Positions 25,125 to 33,426 of a DNA stretch of 64,000 nucleotides are shown one piece after another. This DNA comes from Ideonella_A intermedia_A (lineage in GTDB: Bacteria; Pseudomonadota; Gammaproteobacteria; Burkholderiales; Burkholderiaceae_C), in assembly GCA_943370175.1 (NCBI GenBank), contig CALRPU020000026.1, positions 13,641 to 77,640 of the forward strand. The letters are read 5' to 3'. The position numbers were made by a program, and so were the translations under genes. The notes beneath the pieces were generated by a model. That model saw only the letters and a program-made list of their open reading frames with translations. It had not been told where the DNA came from and searched no databases. The stretch's first letter is position 1; each line of letters opens with the position of its first letter.

Positions 25125-25921
25125 CGGGCGGCGGCCTCGTCGCGGTGACACCAGGCGGCGTCGTCGTCCCATTGCTCGGCCAGCACGCGGGCGCGGGACA
25201 GGTTGTCCGCCGACAACACCGCCGAGGTGGCGCCATGGGCAATGCCTTCGCGCGCCATCAGCAGCGCTTGGGGGAAATGCTGGCGCACCTGCGCCAGGTC
25301 GTGCAGGACGGCGACCACCGTGCGGCCCTCGCCGTGCCAGCGGTGCACCAGCGCGAGCAGCTCGGCGGTGGTGCGGTTGTCGATGGCGTTGAAGGGCTCG
25401 TCCAGCAAAATCAACGGGGCGTCCTGCATCAGCACGCGGGCGAACAGCACGCGCTGAAACTGCCCCACGGACAGTTCGCCGACAAGCCGCCGCCCGAAGC
25501 CGTCCAGGCCCACATCGGCCAGCACCGCCGCGCAGCGCAGCCGGGCCGCGTGGCCGATGCCGCCGAACAGGCCCATGCTGGGCCAGGCGCCCAGCATCAC
25601 CACGTCGGCCACCCGCAGCGGGAAGCTGCGGTCAATGCTGCTTTGCTGCGGCAGGTAGGCCACCTGCTGGCGGCCGGCCACGCCCAGGCTCACGTGCCCG
25701 GTGGTGGGCTGCAGCCGACCCACCATGGCTTCCAGCAGCGAACTCTTGCCCGCCCCATTCGGCCCGACGATGGCGGTCAGCGTGCCGGTGTCGATGCGGC
25801 AGCTGAGGTGGTGCACCGCAGGGTGCTGGCGGTAGCTGATGGTCAGGTTGTGCACTTCGACCGCCGGCGTGCGCGGGGCCTGCACCGTGGCGGGCACGGC
25901 GGCATTCATCGTGGCGCCCAT
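25121..25921 (-). CDS. znuC: Zinc ABC transporter ATP-binding protein ZnuC
   Basis: The 266-residue ATPase (from ATG 25921; 25909 is an alternative) has Walker A GPNGAGKSS, the Q-loop LPQQSS, signature LSVGQFQRV, Walker B LILLDEPFNAID and a switch His in VLHDLAQV. The LPQQ..IDR pattern is typical of Mn/Zn-type ATPases. Its start lies 1 bp after the stop of the His-rich gene and its stop overlaps znuB, so the three are translated in tandem. Confidence 0.9.
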   Translation of the reverse strand: MGATMNAAVPATVQAPRTPAVEVHNLTISYRQHPAVHHLSCRIDTGTLTAIVGPNGAGKSSLLEAMVGRLQPTTGHVSLGVAGRQQVAYLPQQSSIDRSFPLRVADVVMLGAWPSMGLFGGIGHAARLRCAAVLADVGLDGFGRRLVGELSVGQFQRVLFARVLMQDAPLILLDEPFNAIDNRTTAELLALVHRWHGEGRTVVAVLHDLAQVRQHFPQALLMAREGIAHGATSAVLSADNLSRARVLAEQWDDDAAWCHRDEAAAR

Positions 25922-25922
25922 C

Positions 25923-26270
25923 TCAAGGGCTTCCACCCAAGGACCAGGCGACCGCCACCCACAGCAGGGCAACCAGCCCCGCGGCCAGGGCCACGCGCAC
26001 CGCGGCGGACTGCATCAGCACGCTGGCGGATGCGCGCTGGGGCATGTGGCCAGTGGCCGGCGAGCGCGTGGCGTGTCGTGTTGCGGTGTGGGCATGCCCA
26101 TGCGCATGGGCGTGGTTGTGGTCGTGGTCGTGGTCATGGGCACCCGGCAGATGGGTGTCATCCCCCTGCGTCTGCTCGCGTTTCTGTTCGCGTGCGGAAT
26201 CGGGTGAGGCGTCGCGTGGGCTGGCCGGGCGGGGCAGCGCGGCGGCCTTGAGGGGCGGAGCCAGGCTCAT
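25923..26270 (-). CDS. Small His-rich tail-anchored membrane protein between zur and znuC
   Basis: This 115-residue protein is not one I recognise. It has a soluble N-terminal part with an acidic/His run at residues 45-66 in which His alternates with Asp, Asn, Ala or Gly (13 or so His), and one hydrophobic helix at about 90-110 near the C-terminus. Its ATG overlaps the zur stop by 4 bp (ATGA) and its stop is 1 bp from the znuC ATG, so it is clearly placed to be translated with them. I infer a zinc-binding or zinc-buffering membrane protein. Codon use fits the neighbours. Confidence 0.7.
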   Translation of the reverse strand: MSLAPPLKAAALPRPASPRDASPDSAREQKREQTQGDDTHLPGAHDHDHDHNHAHAHGHAHTATRHATRSPATGHMPQRASASVLMQSAAVRVALAAGLVALLWVAVAWSLGGSP

Positions 26271-26833
26271 GGTCGCGCCTCGCCGCTGGCGCAGGCCGCG
26301 CAGCGCCCGCGCAGCACCAGGTCGTGCTGTTCCACGATGAAGCCGGGCGGTGCCAGGTCGTGCATCGGCCCAGGGCAGCCGTGAATCGGCACCACCTGGT
26401 CGCAGCTGCGGCAATGGAAGTGATGGTGGTGGTGGTCGCTGTCGTCGTCGTCGCCGTGGGTGTGGGCGGCTGCGTGGTCGCCCAGCGTGTTCGCAGTGGC
26501 GCGCTCGACCCGGTCGCCGGCCCCGGTGTTCGGGAGACCGCGGGTCTCGGCCAAGGCCGGCGCTGCGGTGGGTGTCGACTTGCCGACCAAGCCGCGCGGG
26601 TTGGGGGTCTGTCGCGTGCAGCGCACCTCGAAGCGTGCGGCGTCGCCGGGCAGCTGCACCCGCACCACGGCACCGCCTTGCTCAAGCGCCTTGACCTGCC
26701 GGTAGACGGTGGACAGGTTCAGGCCCGGTGCCTGGCGTTGGGCCAGGTCGAGGATTTCCGGCGGGCTGAGCGTGCGCCCGCTGCGGGCCAGCGCGTCCAG
26801 CACAGCCTGTCGTTGGCGGGTGTTTCGCTCCAT
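26267..26833 (-). CDS. zur: Fur-family zinc uptake regulator (Zur)
   Basis: The 188-residue protein has the Fur winged helix (residues 1-70, with LNLSTVYRQVKALEQGG as recognition region) and a C-terminal dimerisation domain. Structural zinc cysteines are CRSC (141-144) and CAAC (178-181). Between the two domains an insertion of about 50 residues (75-135) ends in a His/Asp-rich stretch with five successive His. Fur members are usually near 140-160 residues. Position at the head of the zinc operon and behind a palindromic operator supports Zur rather than Fur; autoregulation is inferred. Confidence 0.87.
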   Translation of the reverse strand: MERNTRQRQAVLDALARSGRTLSPPEILDLAQRQAPGLNLSTVYRQVKALEQGGAVVRVQLPGDAARFEVRCTRQTPNPRGLVGKSTPTAAPALAETRGLPNTGAGDRVERATANTLGDHAAAHTHGDDDDSDHHHHHFHCRSCDQVVPIHGCPGPMHDLAPPGFIVEQHDLVLRGRCAACASGEARP

Positions 26834-26844
26834 GCCCCGCAGTC

Positions 26845-26866
26845 TAATGCAAATGCAATTGCATTA
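26845..26866. promoter_or_regulatory. Probable Zur operator upstream of zur
   Basis: AATGCAATTGCATT (26852-26865) is a perfect 14-bp palindrome, flanked by a further AATGC half-site, within an A/T-rich island in GC-rich DNA. It starts 19 bp before the zur ATG. Zur boxes are A/T-rich palindromes of comparable size. I infer that it controls the whole zur-znu-zrg run. Confidence 0.65.
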
Positions 26867-26918
26867 GCGAAGCAGGGCGTGGTGCGATGGGGGCCGGCGA
26901 GACCGGTGCGCAGGCGCC

Positions 26919-28778
26919 TCAGCCGGTGGGCGGCCCCTCATCGGTGTGCTGTCGGTTGCTCCAGCCACCCCGCCGGGCGCGCTGGCGAGCGGCTTCGCGT
27001 TCTTCCTGGAACAGGCGTTCCAGTTGCTGACGGGCTTCCTTGGCGCCGGCCACCAGCTTGGCCTCGTCGCGCCAGTGCGGCGCGGCAGCGTCCAACTGGG
27101 CGACCGTGTGCTGGCGGAAGCGCCAAGTGAGGTTGCGCGCCTGGTGCGCCTCCCAGCCCATGGCCTGCAGCACGGTGCGCCCGCTCATCAGGGCCGAGTC
27201 CAGGGTTTCGCGCTCGATGTCGACGATACCCAGCTCGCGCAGCGCGAAGAAGTGCCGCACGTTGCGCGCCCGCGCGATGATGCGCAGCCGGGGAAAGTGC
27301 TCGCGCACCATCTCGGCCACCTTGATGCTCTGCGCGACGTCGTCGATGGCCAGCACCAGCACGCGGGCGCTGTCGGCGCCGGCGGTGCGCATCAGGTCCA
27401 GCCGCGTGGCGTCGCCATAGAACACCCGCCAACCAAAGCGCCGCATGGCCTCGATCTGTTCGGCGTCGTGGTCCAGCACGGTCGGGCGCAGCCCGTTGGC
27501 GTACAGCAGGCGGCCGACGATCTGCCCGTAGCGGCCGAAGCCCGCGATGATCACCGGGCCGTCCTGGGGTTCGCTGATTTCAGGGAGGGTGGGGCGGGTG
27601 ACCGCGGCCAGGCGCGGCAGCAGCAGGCGGTCGGCCACCACCAGCAACAACGGCGTCAGCAGCATCGAGATCGCCACCACCGCAACCAGCAGCGAGCTGG
27701 TCGCGCCGGTGATGACGCGGGCCTGTTCGGCGGTCTGGAACACCACGAAGCCGAACTCGCCGCCCTGGGCCAGCAGGATGATGAACACCGGGCGCTCGCG
27801 CAGCGGGATGGGCATTGCCCGCGCCATGCCCCACAGCACCGCCGCCTTGACCACCAGGAAGCCGACCACCAGAGCGGCGACCAGCGCTGGCCGGGCCAGC
27901 ACCACCGCGAAATCGATGGTCATGCCCACGGCGATGAAGAACAGGCCCAGCAGCAGGCCCTTGAAGGGCTCGATGTCGGTTTCAAGTTCGCGGCGGTACT
28001 CGCTTTCGGCCAGCAGCACGCCGGCGAGGAAGGCGCCGAGCGCCATCGACAGGCCCACCGTCTGCATCAGCGCGGCCGTGGCCACCACCAGCAGCAGCGA
28101 GGCGGCGGTGAAGATCTCCGGCGTGTCGCTGCGGGCGATCCAGCGCAAGGCCGGCCGCAGCAACAGCCGCCCGCCCAGCACGATGGCGGCGATGACGCCG
28201 ATGGCCTTGGCAGCGCCCCACCAGCCCGCGGCCTCGCCGTTGCTCGCGCCGCTGGCCACCAACAACGGAATCAGCGCCAGGATGGGGATGGCCGCCACGT
28301 CCTGCAGCAGCGCCACGCTGAGCACGCTCTGGCCCGAGGTGGTGGCCATCAGGTTGCGTTCGGCCAGCGCGCCCAGACCGATGGCCGTCGACGACAAGGC
28401 CAGCCCGAGCGCGGCCACCAGGGCCACGCGCCAGTCCAGCCCCATGCCGCTGAGGCCCATCGCGGCGGCCACCATCAGCAGCGTGGAGCCGAACAGCTGG
28501 ACGCTGCCCCAGCCGAAAATGGGTTTGCGCAGAGCCCACAGGCGGCGTGGCTCCAGCTCGAGCCCGACCAGGAACAGCATCAGCACCACGCCGAATTCGG
28601 CAAAGTGCAACATGTCCTGCGGGTCGGTCACCAGCTTCAGGCCCCATGGCCCGATGGCGATGCCCGCGGCCAGGTAGCCAATGATCGAGCCCAGCCCGAG
28701 CAGCTTGGCCAAGGGCACGGCCAGCACGGCCGCGGCGAGGTAGACGAGGCTGCCGGTCAGCCAGCTTCCATGTTCCAT
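26919..28778 (-). CDS. kefC: Glutathione-regulated potassium efflux antiporter, KefB/KefC type
   Basis: From ATG 28778 the protein has 619 residues: a CPA2 Na+/H+ exchanger domain with about 12 helices (1-380; GIAIGPWGLKL and FLVGLELEP are family motifs) and an RCK/TrkA-N nucleotide-binding domain (about 400-530; GFGRYGQIVGRLL). A charged C-terminal tail (about 570-619) ends the protein. KefC-type antiporters export K+ to acidify the cytoplasm during electrophile stress. Its ATG overlaps the stop of the kefF-like gene by one base, a classic partner arrangement. Confidence 0.88.
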   Translation of the reverse strand: MEHGSWLTGSLVYLAAAVLAVPLAKLLGLGSIIGYLAAGIAIGPWGLKLVTDPQDMLHFAEFGVVLMLFLVGLELEPRRLWALRKPIFGWGSVQLFGSTLLMVAAAMGLSGMGLDWRVALVAALGLALSSTAIGLGALAERNLMATTSGQSVLSVALLQDVAAIPILALIPLLVASGASNGEAAGWWGAAKAIGVIAAIVLGGRLLLRPALRWIARSDTPEIFTAASLLLVVATAALMQTVGLSMALGAFLAGVLLAESEYRRELETDIEPFKGLLLGLFFIAVGMTIDFAVVLARPALVAALVVGFLVVKAAVLWGMARAMPIPLRERPVFIILLAQGGEFGFVVFQTAEQARVITGATSSLLVAVVAISMLLTPLLLVVADRLLLPRLAAVTRPTLPEISEPQDGPVIIAGFGRYGQIVGRLLYANGLRPTVLDHDAEQIEAMRRFGWRVFYGDATRLDLMRTAGADSARVLVLAIDDVAQSIKVAEMVREHFPRLRIIARARNVRHFFALRELGIVDIERETLDSALMSGRTVLQAMGWEAHQARNLTWRFRQHTVAQLDAAAPHWRDEAKLVAGAKEARQQLERLFQEEREAARQRARRGGWSNRQHTDEGPPTG

Positions 28779-29452
28779 CAGGCGGCCTGCGTTGGGGTGA
28801 GCGGGATCGGCGCCAGCACGGGCGCCTCGGTGAGGTCGCTGGGGCGCTCGGCGGGGGGCACGACGCAGGCGGCGCAGGCGTCCAGGTCGTCCAGCTCGGG
28901 CCACGCGGGGTAGGTGGTCAGCTGGGCCCGGTAGGCGGTGGCTGCTTCGTCCAGCTCGGCGTCGCTCATGCGGTGGGCCCCGTGCAGGATCAGCGGCGGC
29001 AGGAAGCGCATGCCGCACAGCATGGCCGTCTGCTCGTAGGGCGGCAGGAAGGCGTCGAAGAAGTAGCGGTTGTAGCCCTCAGGCCGGTACGACTCCTCCG
29101 GCCCACCGGTGGACGCCACCAGCCACAGGTCCTTGCCCTGCACGGCCTCGCCGCCGGGCCCGTAGGCCCAGCCGAAGCTCAGCACCTCGTCCTGCCACAG
29201 CTTCATCAGCGGCGGCATGCTGTACCAGTGCACCGGGTGCTGCCACACGACCAGCGCGGCCTGCTGCAGCGCGCGCTGCTCGGCAGCCACGTCGATCACG
29301 TAGTCGGGGTAAAGGGCGTACAGGTCGCGCACCACCACCCGCCCGCCCTGGGCGCGTTGGGCCGTGGCGGCGGCGGTCATCAGCCGGCGGTTGACCCGGG
29401 ACACTTCGATGGCCGGGTGTGCCACGAGCACGAGGATGTCGGTGGGCGTCAT
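28778..29452 (-). CDS. kefF: NAD(P)H oxidoreductase, KefF/KefG type
   Basis: From ATG 29452 the protein has 224 residues. It is a flavodoxin-fold quinone reductase: VLVAHPAIEVSRVNRRL, WQHPVHWYSMPPLMKLWQDE and STGGPEESYRPEGYNRYF are family hallmarks. KefF and KefG are ancillary subunits required for full activity of KefC and KefB. The overlap with the antiporter start supports that role. An upstream ATG at 29470 would add six residues. The C-terminus has an extra Pro-rich tail of about 30 residues. Confidence 0.87.
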   Translation of the reverse strand: MTPTDILVLVAHPAIEVSRVNRRLMTAAATAQRAQGGRVVVRDLYALYPDYVIDVAAEQRALQQAALVVWQHPVHWYSMPPLMKLWQDEVLSFGWAYGPGGEAVQGKDLWLVASTGGPEESYRPEGYNRYFFDAFLPPYEQTAMLCGMRFLPPLILHGAHRMSDAELDEAATAYRAQLTTYPAWPELDDLDACAACVVPPAERPSDLTEAPVLAPIPLTPTQAA

Positions 29453-29569
29453 GCGTTCGGACGCTACCATTAGTTGAGCGTGCGCGGCTCCGAAGCCGGG
29501 CAGCACGCGCAGGGTGTCACCACCAGGCCGCCTGAGCGACAGCGCGACCGCAGCGAGGAAGCACAAGCC

Positions 29570-30190
29570 ATGCCCGTGATCGTCGTGGCCAACCCCAAGG
29601 GCGGCGTTGGCAAGAGCACCTTGTCGACCCAGCTCGCCGGCCTGCTGGCCCACCAGGGCCACGCGGTCATGCTGGGCGACGCCGACCGCCAGCACTCGGC
29701 CCGCCAATGGCTGGCCCAGCGTCCGCCGCAGCTGGCGCCGATTCGCAGCTGGGCGCTGTTGCACAACGACATCGTGCGCCCGCCCAAGGGCACGAGCCAC
29801 ATCGTGCTCGACACGCCGGCCGGCCTGCACGGCAAGCGCCTGGACGAGGTGCTCAAGCTGGCCGACCACGTGCTCGTGCCGCTGCAGCCCAGCCTGTTCG
29901 ACATCCAGGCCACGCACCCCTTCTTGTTGCAGCTGCAGGCCCACAAGCGCGCGGACCGCCTGCGCATCGGCCTGGTGGGCATGCGCGTGCGCGAGGGCAC
30001 CATCGCCGCGGACCGCCTTCAGCAGTTTCTCGCCACCGTGCAGCTGCCGCTGGTGGGCGTGCTGCGCGACACCCAGAACTACGTGCAGCTCGCGGCCCAC
30101 GGCCTGACGCTGTGGGACGTGAACCCCTCGCGGGTACAGCGCGACCTCGACCAATGGCAGCCGATCGTCGATTGGCTCGCACGGCCCTGA
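29570..30190 (+). CDS. ParA/MinD-family ATPase, stand-alone
   Basis: The 206-residue protein has a deviant Walker A motif, NPKGGVGKST, near residue 8, a MLGDADRQHSARQW switch-I-like segment and HIVLDTPAGLHG as Walker B. The start at 29570 is chosen because the conserved first strand MPVIVVANPKGG begins there with a GAGG ribosome-binding site. No parB lies beside it, so it is not a plasmid or chromosome partition pair; such orphan ParA ATPases commonly position other cargo, which I cannot identify here. It is divergent from kefF. Confidence 0.85.
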   Translation: MPVIVVANPKGGVGKSTLSTQLAGLLAHQGHAVMLGDADRQHSARQWLAQRPPQLAPIRSWALLHNDIVRPPKGTSHIVLDTPAGLHGKRLDEVLKLADHVLVPLQPSLFDIQATHPFLLQLQAHKRADRLRIGLVGMRVREGTIAADRLQQFLATVQLPLVGVLRDTQNYVQLAAHGLTLWDVNPSRVQRDLDQWQPIVDWLARP

Positions 30191-30229
30191 CGCCTGGCCC
30201 TTGTTTTTCCAACGCCCTCACCACCGCCC

Positions 30230-30682
30230 ATGAAGACCTTCAAACACCTCAGCGACCTCCAGGCCCTGGTCGGACACGACCTCGGCGACAGCGATTGGGT
30301 CGCCATCGACCAGCGGCGCATCGACCTGTTCGCCGAGGCCACCGGCGACCACCAGTGGATCCACGTCGACCCGGTGCGCGCGGCGGCCGGGCCGTTCGGC
30401 GCCCCCATTGCCCACGGCTTCCTGACCCTGAGCCTGCTGCCCGAGCTGACCGCGGCGGCCTTCGCCATCGAGGACGTCCGCATGGGCGTCAACTACGGCC
30501 TGAACCGGGTGCGATTCACCGCGCCGGTGCCGGTGGGCAGCCGCCTGCGCGGCAAGTTCAAGCTGCTCGCCTATGACGTGATCGAGGGCGGTGCCCAGCT
30601 CAACGTCGAAGCCGTCATCGAGCGCGAGGGCAGCCCCAAGCCGGTGTGCATTGCCGAGTCTCTGAGCCGGCGCTACACGTGA
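30230..30682 (+). CDS. MaoC-family (R)-specific enoyl-CoA hydratase
   Basis: The 150-residue protein is a hot-dog fold MaoC-like dehydratase. The catalytic hydratase-2 motif is seen as FAEATGDHQWIHVDPVRA (residues 34-51, with the Asp-His pair), followed by PIAHGFLTLSLLP. It hydrates trans-2-enoyl-CoA to (R)-3-hydroxyacyl-CoA, a step that can feed polyhydroxyalkanoate synthesis in this bacterial group; the actual substrate is unknown. It is 39 bp downstream of the ParA-like gene. Confidence 0.85.
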   Translation: MKTFKHLSDLQALVGHDLGDSDWVAIDQRRIDLFAEATGDHQWIHVDPVRAAAGPFGAPIAHGFLTLSLLPELTAAAFAIEDVRMGVNYGLNRVRFTAPVPVGSRLRGKFKLLAYDVIEGGAQLNVEAVIEREGSPKPVCIAESLSRRYT

Positions 30683-30797
30683 GCGTGCGCTGTGTCCGCA
30701 CGGTTGTGCACCCACCACCCCCGTGAAGCCGGCCATCGGCGGCAGCCCACCCCTACGATCGCCCGTCGCCGCTTGCGGCCCACCTGGGAGTTCGACG

Positions 30798-31547
30798 ATG
30801 AAAGTGCTGCTGATCGATGACCATCCGCTGATCCTCGCCGCCTTGCAGAGCGTCATCCAGGGCCTCGGCGAGCACGTGCAGGTCGACGGCGCCGGCAGCG
30901 CGCGCGCGGCGCGCGAGGCCCTCAAGGCCGACCGCCACTACGACCTCGTGCTGCTGGACCTCGCGCTGGGCGACGCCGACGGCTTCGAGGTGCTCAGCGA
31001 ACTCCGCGAGGCCTACCCGGCCTTGCCCGTGGTGGTGGTGTCGGCGTCGGACCGCACCAGCGACGTCATCCGGTCGATCGATCTGGGCGCCATGGGCTTC
31101 GTGCCCAAGCGGGCCAGCAACGACACCTTGTTCCAGGCGCTGCACATGGTGATGTCCGGCGGCATCTACGTGCCACCCATGGCCATGGGCAGCGGTCTGT
31201 CGACCCACGACGCGCCGCCTCCGCCCCCGCCGCCGCGCGCCGCCGCGTCCGACCTGCAGGCGGTGCGCAGCACCGCGGCGGATGGGGCTTTCCAGCGGCC
31301 GACGGCGGGCCTTGAATCGCTGGGCCTCACGCCCCGCCAGACCGAAGTGCTGGCGCTGCTGTTGCAGGCCAAGCCCAACAAGATGATCGCCCGCGAGTTG
31401 AACCTGTCGGTGGAGACGGTGAAGGACCACGTGGCCGCGGTGTTGCGCGCACTCAATGTCAGCTCGCGCACGCAGGCCGTGCTCGCGGTCAGCCAGATGG
31501 CCCAGGCGTCCGGCGGGCTGGGCGCCTGGCGGGTGCAGCGTGGCTGA
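30798..31547 (+). CDS. LuxR/NarL-type response regulator
   Basis: The 249-residue protein has an N-terminal receiver domain (MKVLLIDDHPLI; phospho-acceptor Asp in VLLDLALGD near residue 54; Lys in PKRAS near 106). A Pro/Ala linker of about 45 residues that includes seven successive Pro leads to a LuxR HTH (LTPRQTEVLALLLQAKPNKM...VSSRTQAVLAV). Its last codons overlap the GTG start of the hybrid kinase, so the two form one signalling pair. Target genes are unknown. Confidence 0.88.
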   Translation: MKVLLIDDHPLILAALQSVIQGLGEHVQVDGAGSARAAREALKADRHYDLVLLDLALGDADGFEVLSELREAYPALPVVVVSASDRTSDVIRSIDLGAMGFVPKRASNDTLFQALHMVMSGGIYVPPMAMGSGLSTHDAPPPPPPPRAAASDLQAVRSTAADGAFQRPTAGLESLGLTPRQTEVLALLLQAKPNKMIARELNLSVETVKDHVAAVLRALNVSSRTQAVLAVSQMAQASGGLGAWRVQRG

Positions 31548-33423
31548 GTCCACGCTCGCCGAGGAGGTTCGCAGCGCCTACGACTACATGCCGGCCACCC
31601 TGGCCGGCAACGTGGCCGGGCTGCTGGTGATCCTGGTGCTGTTCTGGGCGCTGGCGCCGCACGAGCTGCTGGCCGCCTGGGGCAGCCTGCTCGCGGGGCT
31701 GGGGGGCGTGCGCTACGCCCTGTACCGGCGCTTTCTCCGCAGCACGCCCCGGTCGGTGCAGGCGTGGTCGCGCTGGCGTCGCGCCTGGAACGCGGGCACG
31801 CTGGCCGCGGGCGTGCTGTGGGGCGCCAGTGCCTGGCTTTTCTACCCGGAAGGCGACTCGATTCAGCGCATCGGCCTCATCATCACCATCTACACCTTTT
31901 GCATCGCCGCGGTGCCGGTGATGGCCACCCAGCCGCGGCTGTACATGGCCTTCGCCGCCTTGTGCTTTGTGCCGATGGTGCTGCGGATCGCCGCCCCTGG
32001 TGATGTGGATTCCTACCAGCTGGCGGGCGTGCTGGTGCTGATCTTCAGCCTGACGACACTGCTCGCGCGCAACTACCGGCAGGCCCTGCAGCGCGCGCTC
32101 GACCTGAAGCAGCGCGCCGACGAGCTGCTGGTGCAGCTGCGCCACGAGAAGCTCGCCGCCGACCAGGCGCGGCGCGAAGCCGAGGTGGCCAACCGCGCCA
32201 AGACCCAATTCTTTGCCGCGGCCAGCCACGACCTGCGTCAGCCGCTGCACGCCATGGGCCTTTTTGCCGAAGCCTTGCGCAGCAAGGTGCACGACGAGGA
32301 GGTGGCCCACCTGGTGAACAGCATCAACGCGTCGGTGGACGCGCTGGAGTCGCTGTTCTCCGAATTGCTCGACATTTCGCGCATCGACGCGGGCGGCGTT
32401 GCCGTGCAGCCGCAGCAGGTCGAGGTCGACGACCTCCTGCACAAGCTGCGCCTGCACTTCGAGCCTGTGGCGTTCGACAAGGGCCTGAACCTGCGCCTGC
32501 GGGGCGGGCGCCAAGTGGTGCACGCCGACCCGGTGCTGGTGGAGCGCGTGCTGCGCAACCTGGTGTCCAACGCCATCCGCTACACGGACGACGGCACGGT
32601 GCTGGTCAGCGCGCGTCGGCGCGGCGACCGGGTGCTGCTGCAGGTCTGGGACACCGGGGTGGGCATTGCGCCCACCGACCAGCTGCGCATCTTCGACGAG
32701 TTCTACCAGGTGCGACCCGACCCGGGCTCCGCGGCCCGCCGGTCTTGGGACCCCGCCCCGGGCAAGGGCCATCAGCGAACTGGCCTCGGCCTGGGCCTGG
32801 CGATCGTCAAGCGCCTCGCTTTGCTGATGGGAGCACCGCTGGACCTTCGCTCCGTGCCCTCGCGGGGCACGGTGTTCACCTTGAGCGTGCCGGCGGGCGA
32901 CGCACCGGCGGCGCTCACGCCGGCTGTGGTGCCGCCCAGCGCGCCCGCGCCGCTGCGCAGCTTGGCCGGCCGATGGGTCGTGGTTGTCGAGGACGAACCA
33001 GCGGTGCGCCAGGGCCTGGAGGCGCTGCTGCGCGGCTGGGAGGCCCAGGTGCTTGGCTTCGACTCGGTGGCCGCGGTGGCGGCCTGGTGCGACGGGCCGG
33101 ACGCAGCGTGCGCGCGCCCGGACCTGCTGATCGTCGACCATGGTCTCGAAGCGGACCGCACCGGGCTCGAGGCCCTGGACCGGCTGCGGGCCCGCGCCGG
33201 TGCGAATGTGCCCGCCATCGTGGTGACCGGCAGCGCAACCCACGACCTGGAGCGCGCGGCCCAGGCCGGCCGGTTTCACGTGCTGGCCAAGCCCGTGGTG
33301 CCGCACCGGTTGCGGGCGCTGATCGCCTTCAAGCTGGGCGAGCGAACGGACGGGCGAACGGACGTGTCTGCGGCCGAACGGCGGGGCGCGCCGCCGCCCC
33401 CACATGCCGACCCGGCCGGTTGA
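31540..33423 (+). CDS. Hybrid sensor histidine kinase with C-terminal receiver
   Basis: From the GTG at 31540, which overlaps the regulator gene by 8 bp, the protein has 627 residues. Six or so hydrophobic helices (about 18-190) form the sensor, with no large periplasmic loop. A HisKA domain follows with the phospho-His in ASHDLRQPLHAMG near residue 230, then HATPase (NLVSNAIRYTDDG, DTGVGIAP, GLGLGLAIVKRL) and a receiver domain (VVVVEDEPAVRQG; Asp in LLIVDHGL). The signal is unknown; the membrane-embedded sensor suggests a hydrophobic or membrane cue. It is convergent with panC. Confidence 0.88.
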   Translation: MAESTLAEEVRSAYDYMPATLAGNVAGLLVILVLFWALAPHELLAAWGSLLAGLGGVRYALYRRFLRSTPRSVQAWSRWRRAWNAGTLAAGVLWGASAWLFYPEGDSIQRIGLIITIYTFCIAAVPVMATQPRLYMAFAALCFVPMVLRIAAPGDVDSYQLAGVLVLIFSLTTLLARNYRQALQRALDLKQRADELLVQLRHEKLAADQARREAEVANRAKTQFFAAASHDLRQPLHAMGLFAEALRSKVHDEEVAHLVNSINASVDALESLFSELLDISRIDAGGVAVQPQQVEVDDLLHKLRLHFEPVAFDKGLNLRLRGGRQVVHADPVLVERVLRNLVSNAIRYTDDGTVLVSARRRGDRVLLQVWDTGVGIAPTDQLRIFDEFYQVRPDPGSAARRSWDPAPGKGHQRTGLGLGLAIVKRLALLMGAPLDLRSVPSRGTVFTLSVPAGDAPAALTPAVVPPSAPAPLRSLAGRWVVVVEDEPAVRQGLEALLRGWEAQVLGFDSVAAVAAWCDGPDAACARPDLLIVDHGLEADRTGLEALDRLRARAGANVPAIVVTGSATHDLERAAQAGRFHVLAKPVVPHRLRALIAFKLGERTDGRTDVSAAERRGAPPPPHADPAG

Positions 33424-33426
33424 GCC

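Noticed and set aside
26946..28913. Plus-strand frame opposite kefC rich in His and Gln
   Set aside because: Looks like a metal-binding protein by composition, but it is exactly antisense to the antiporter and has no signal, start or domain support.
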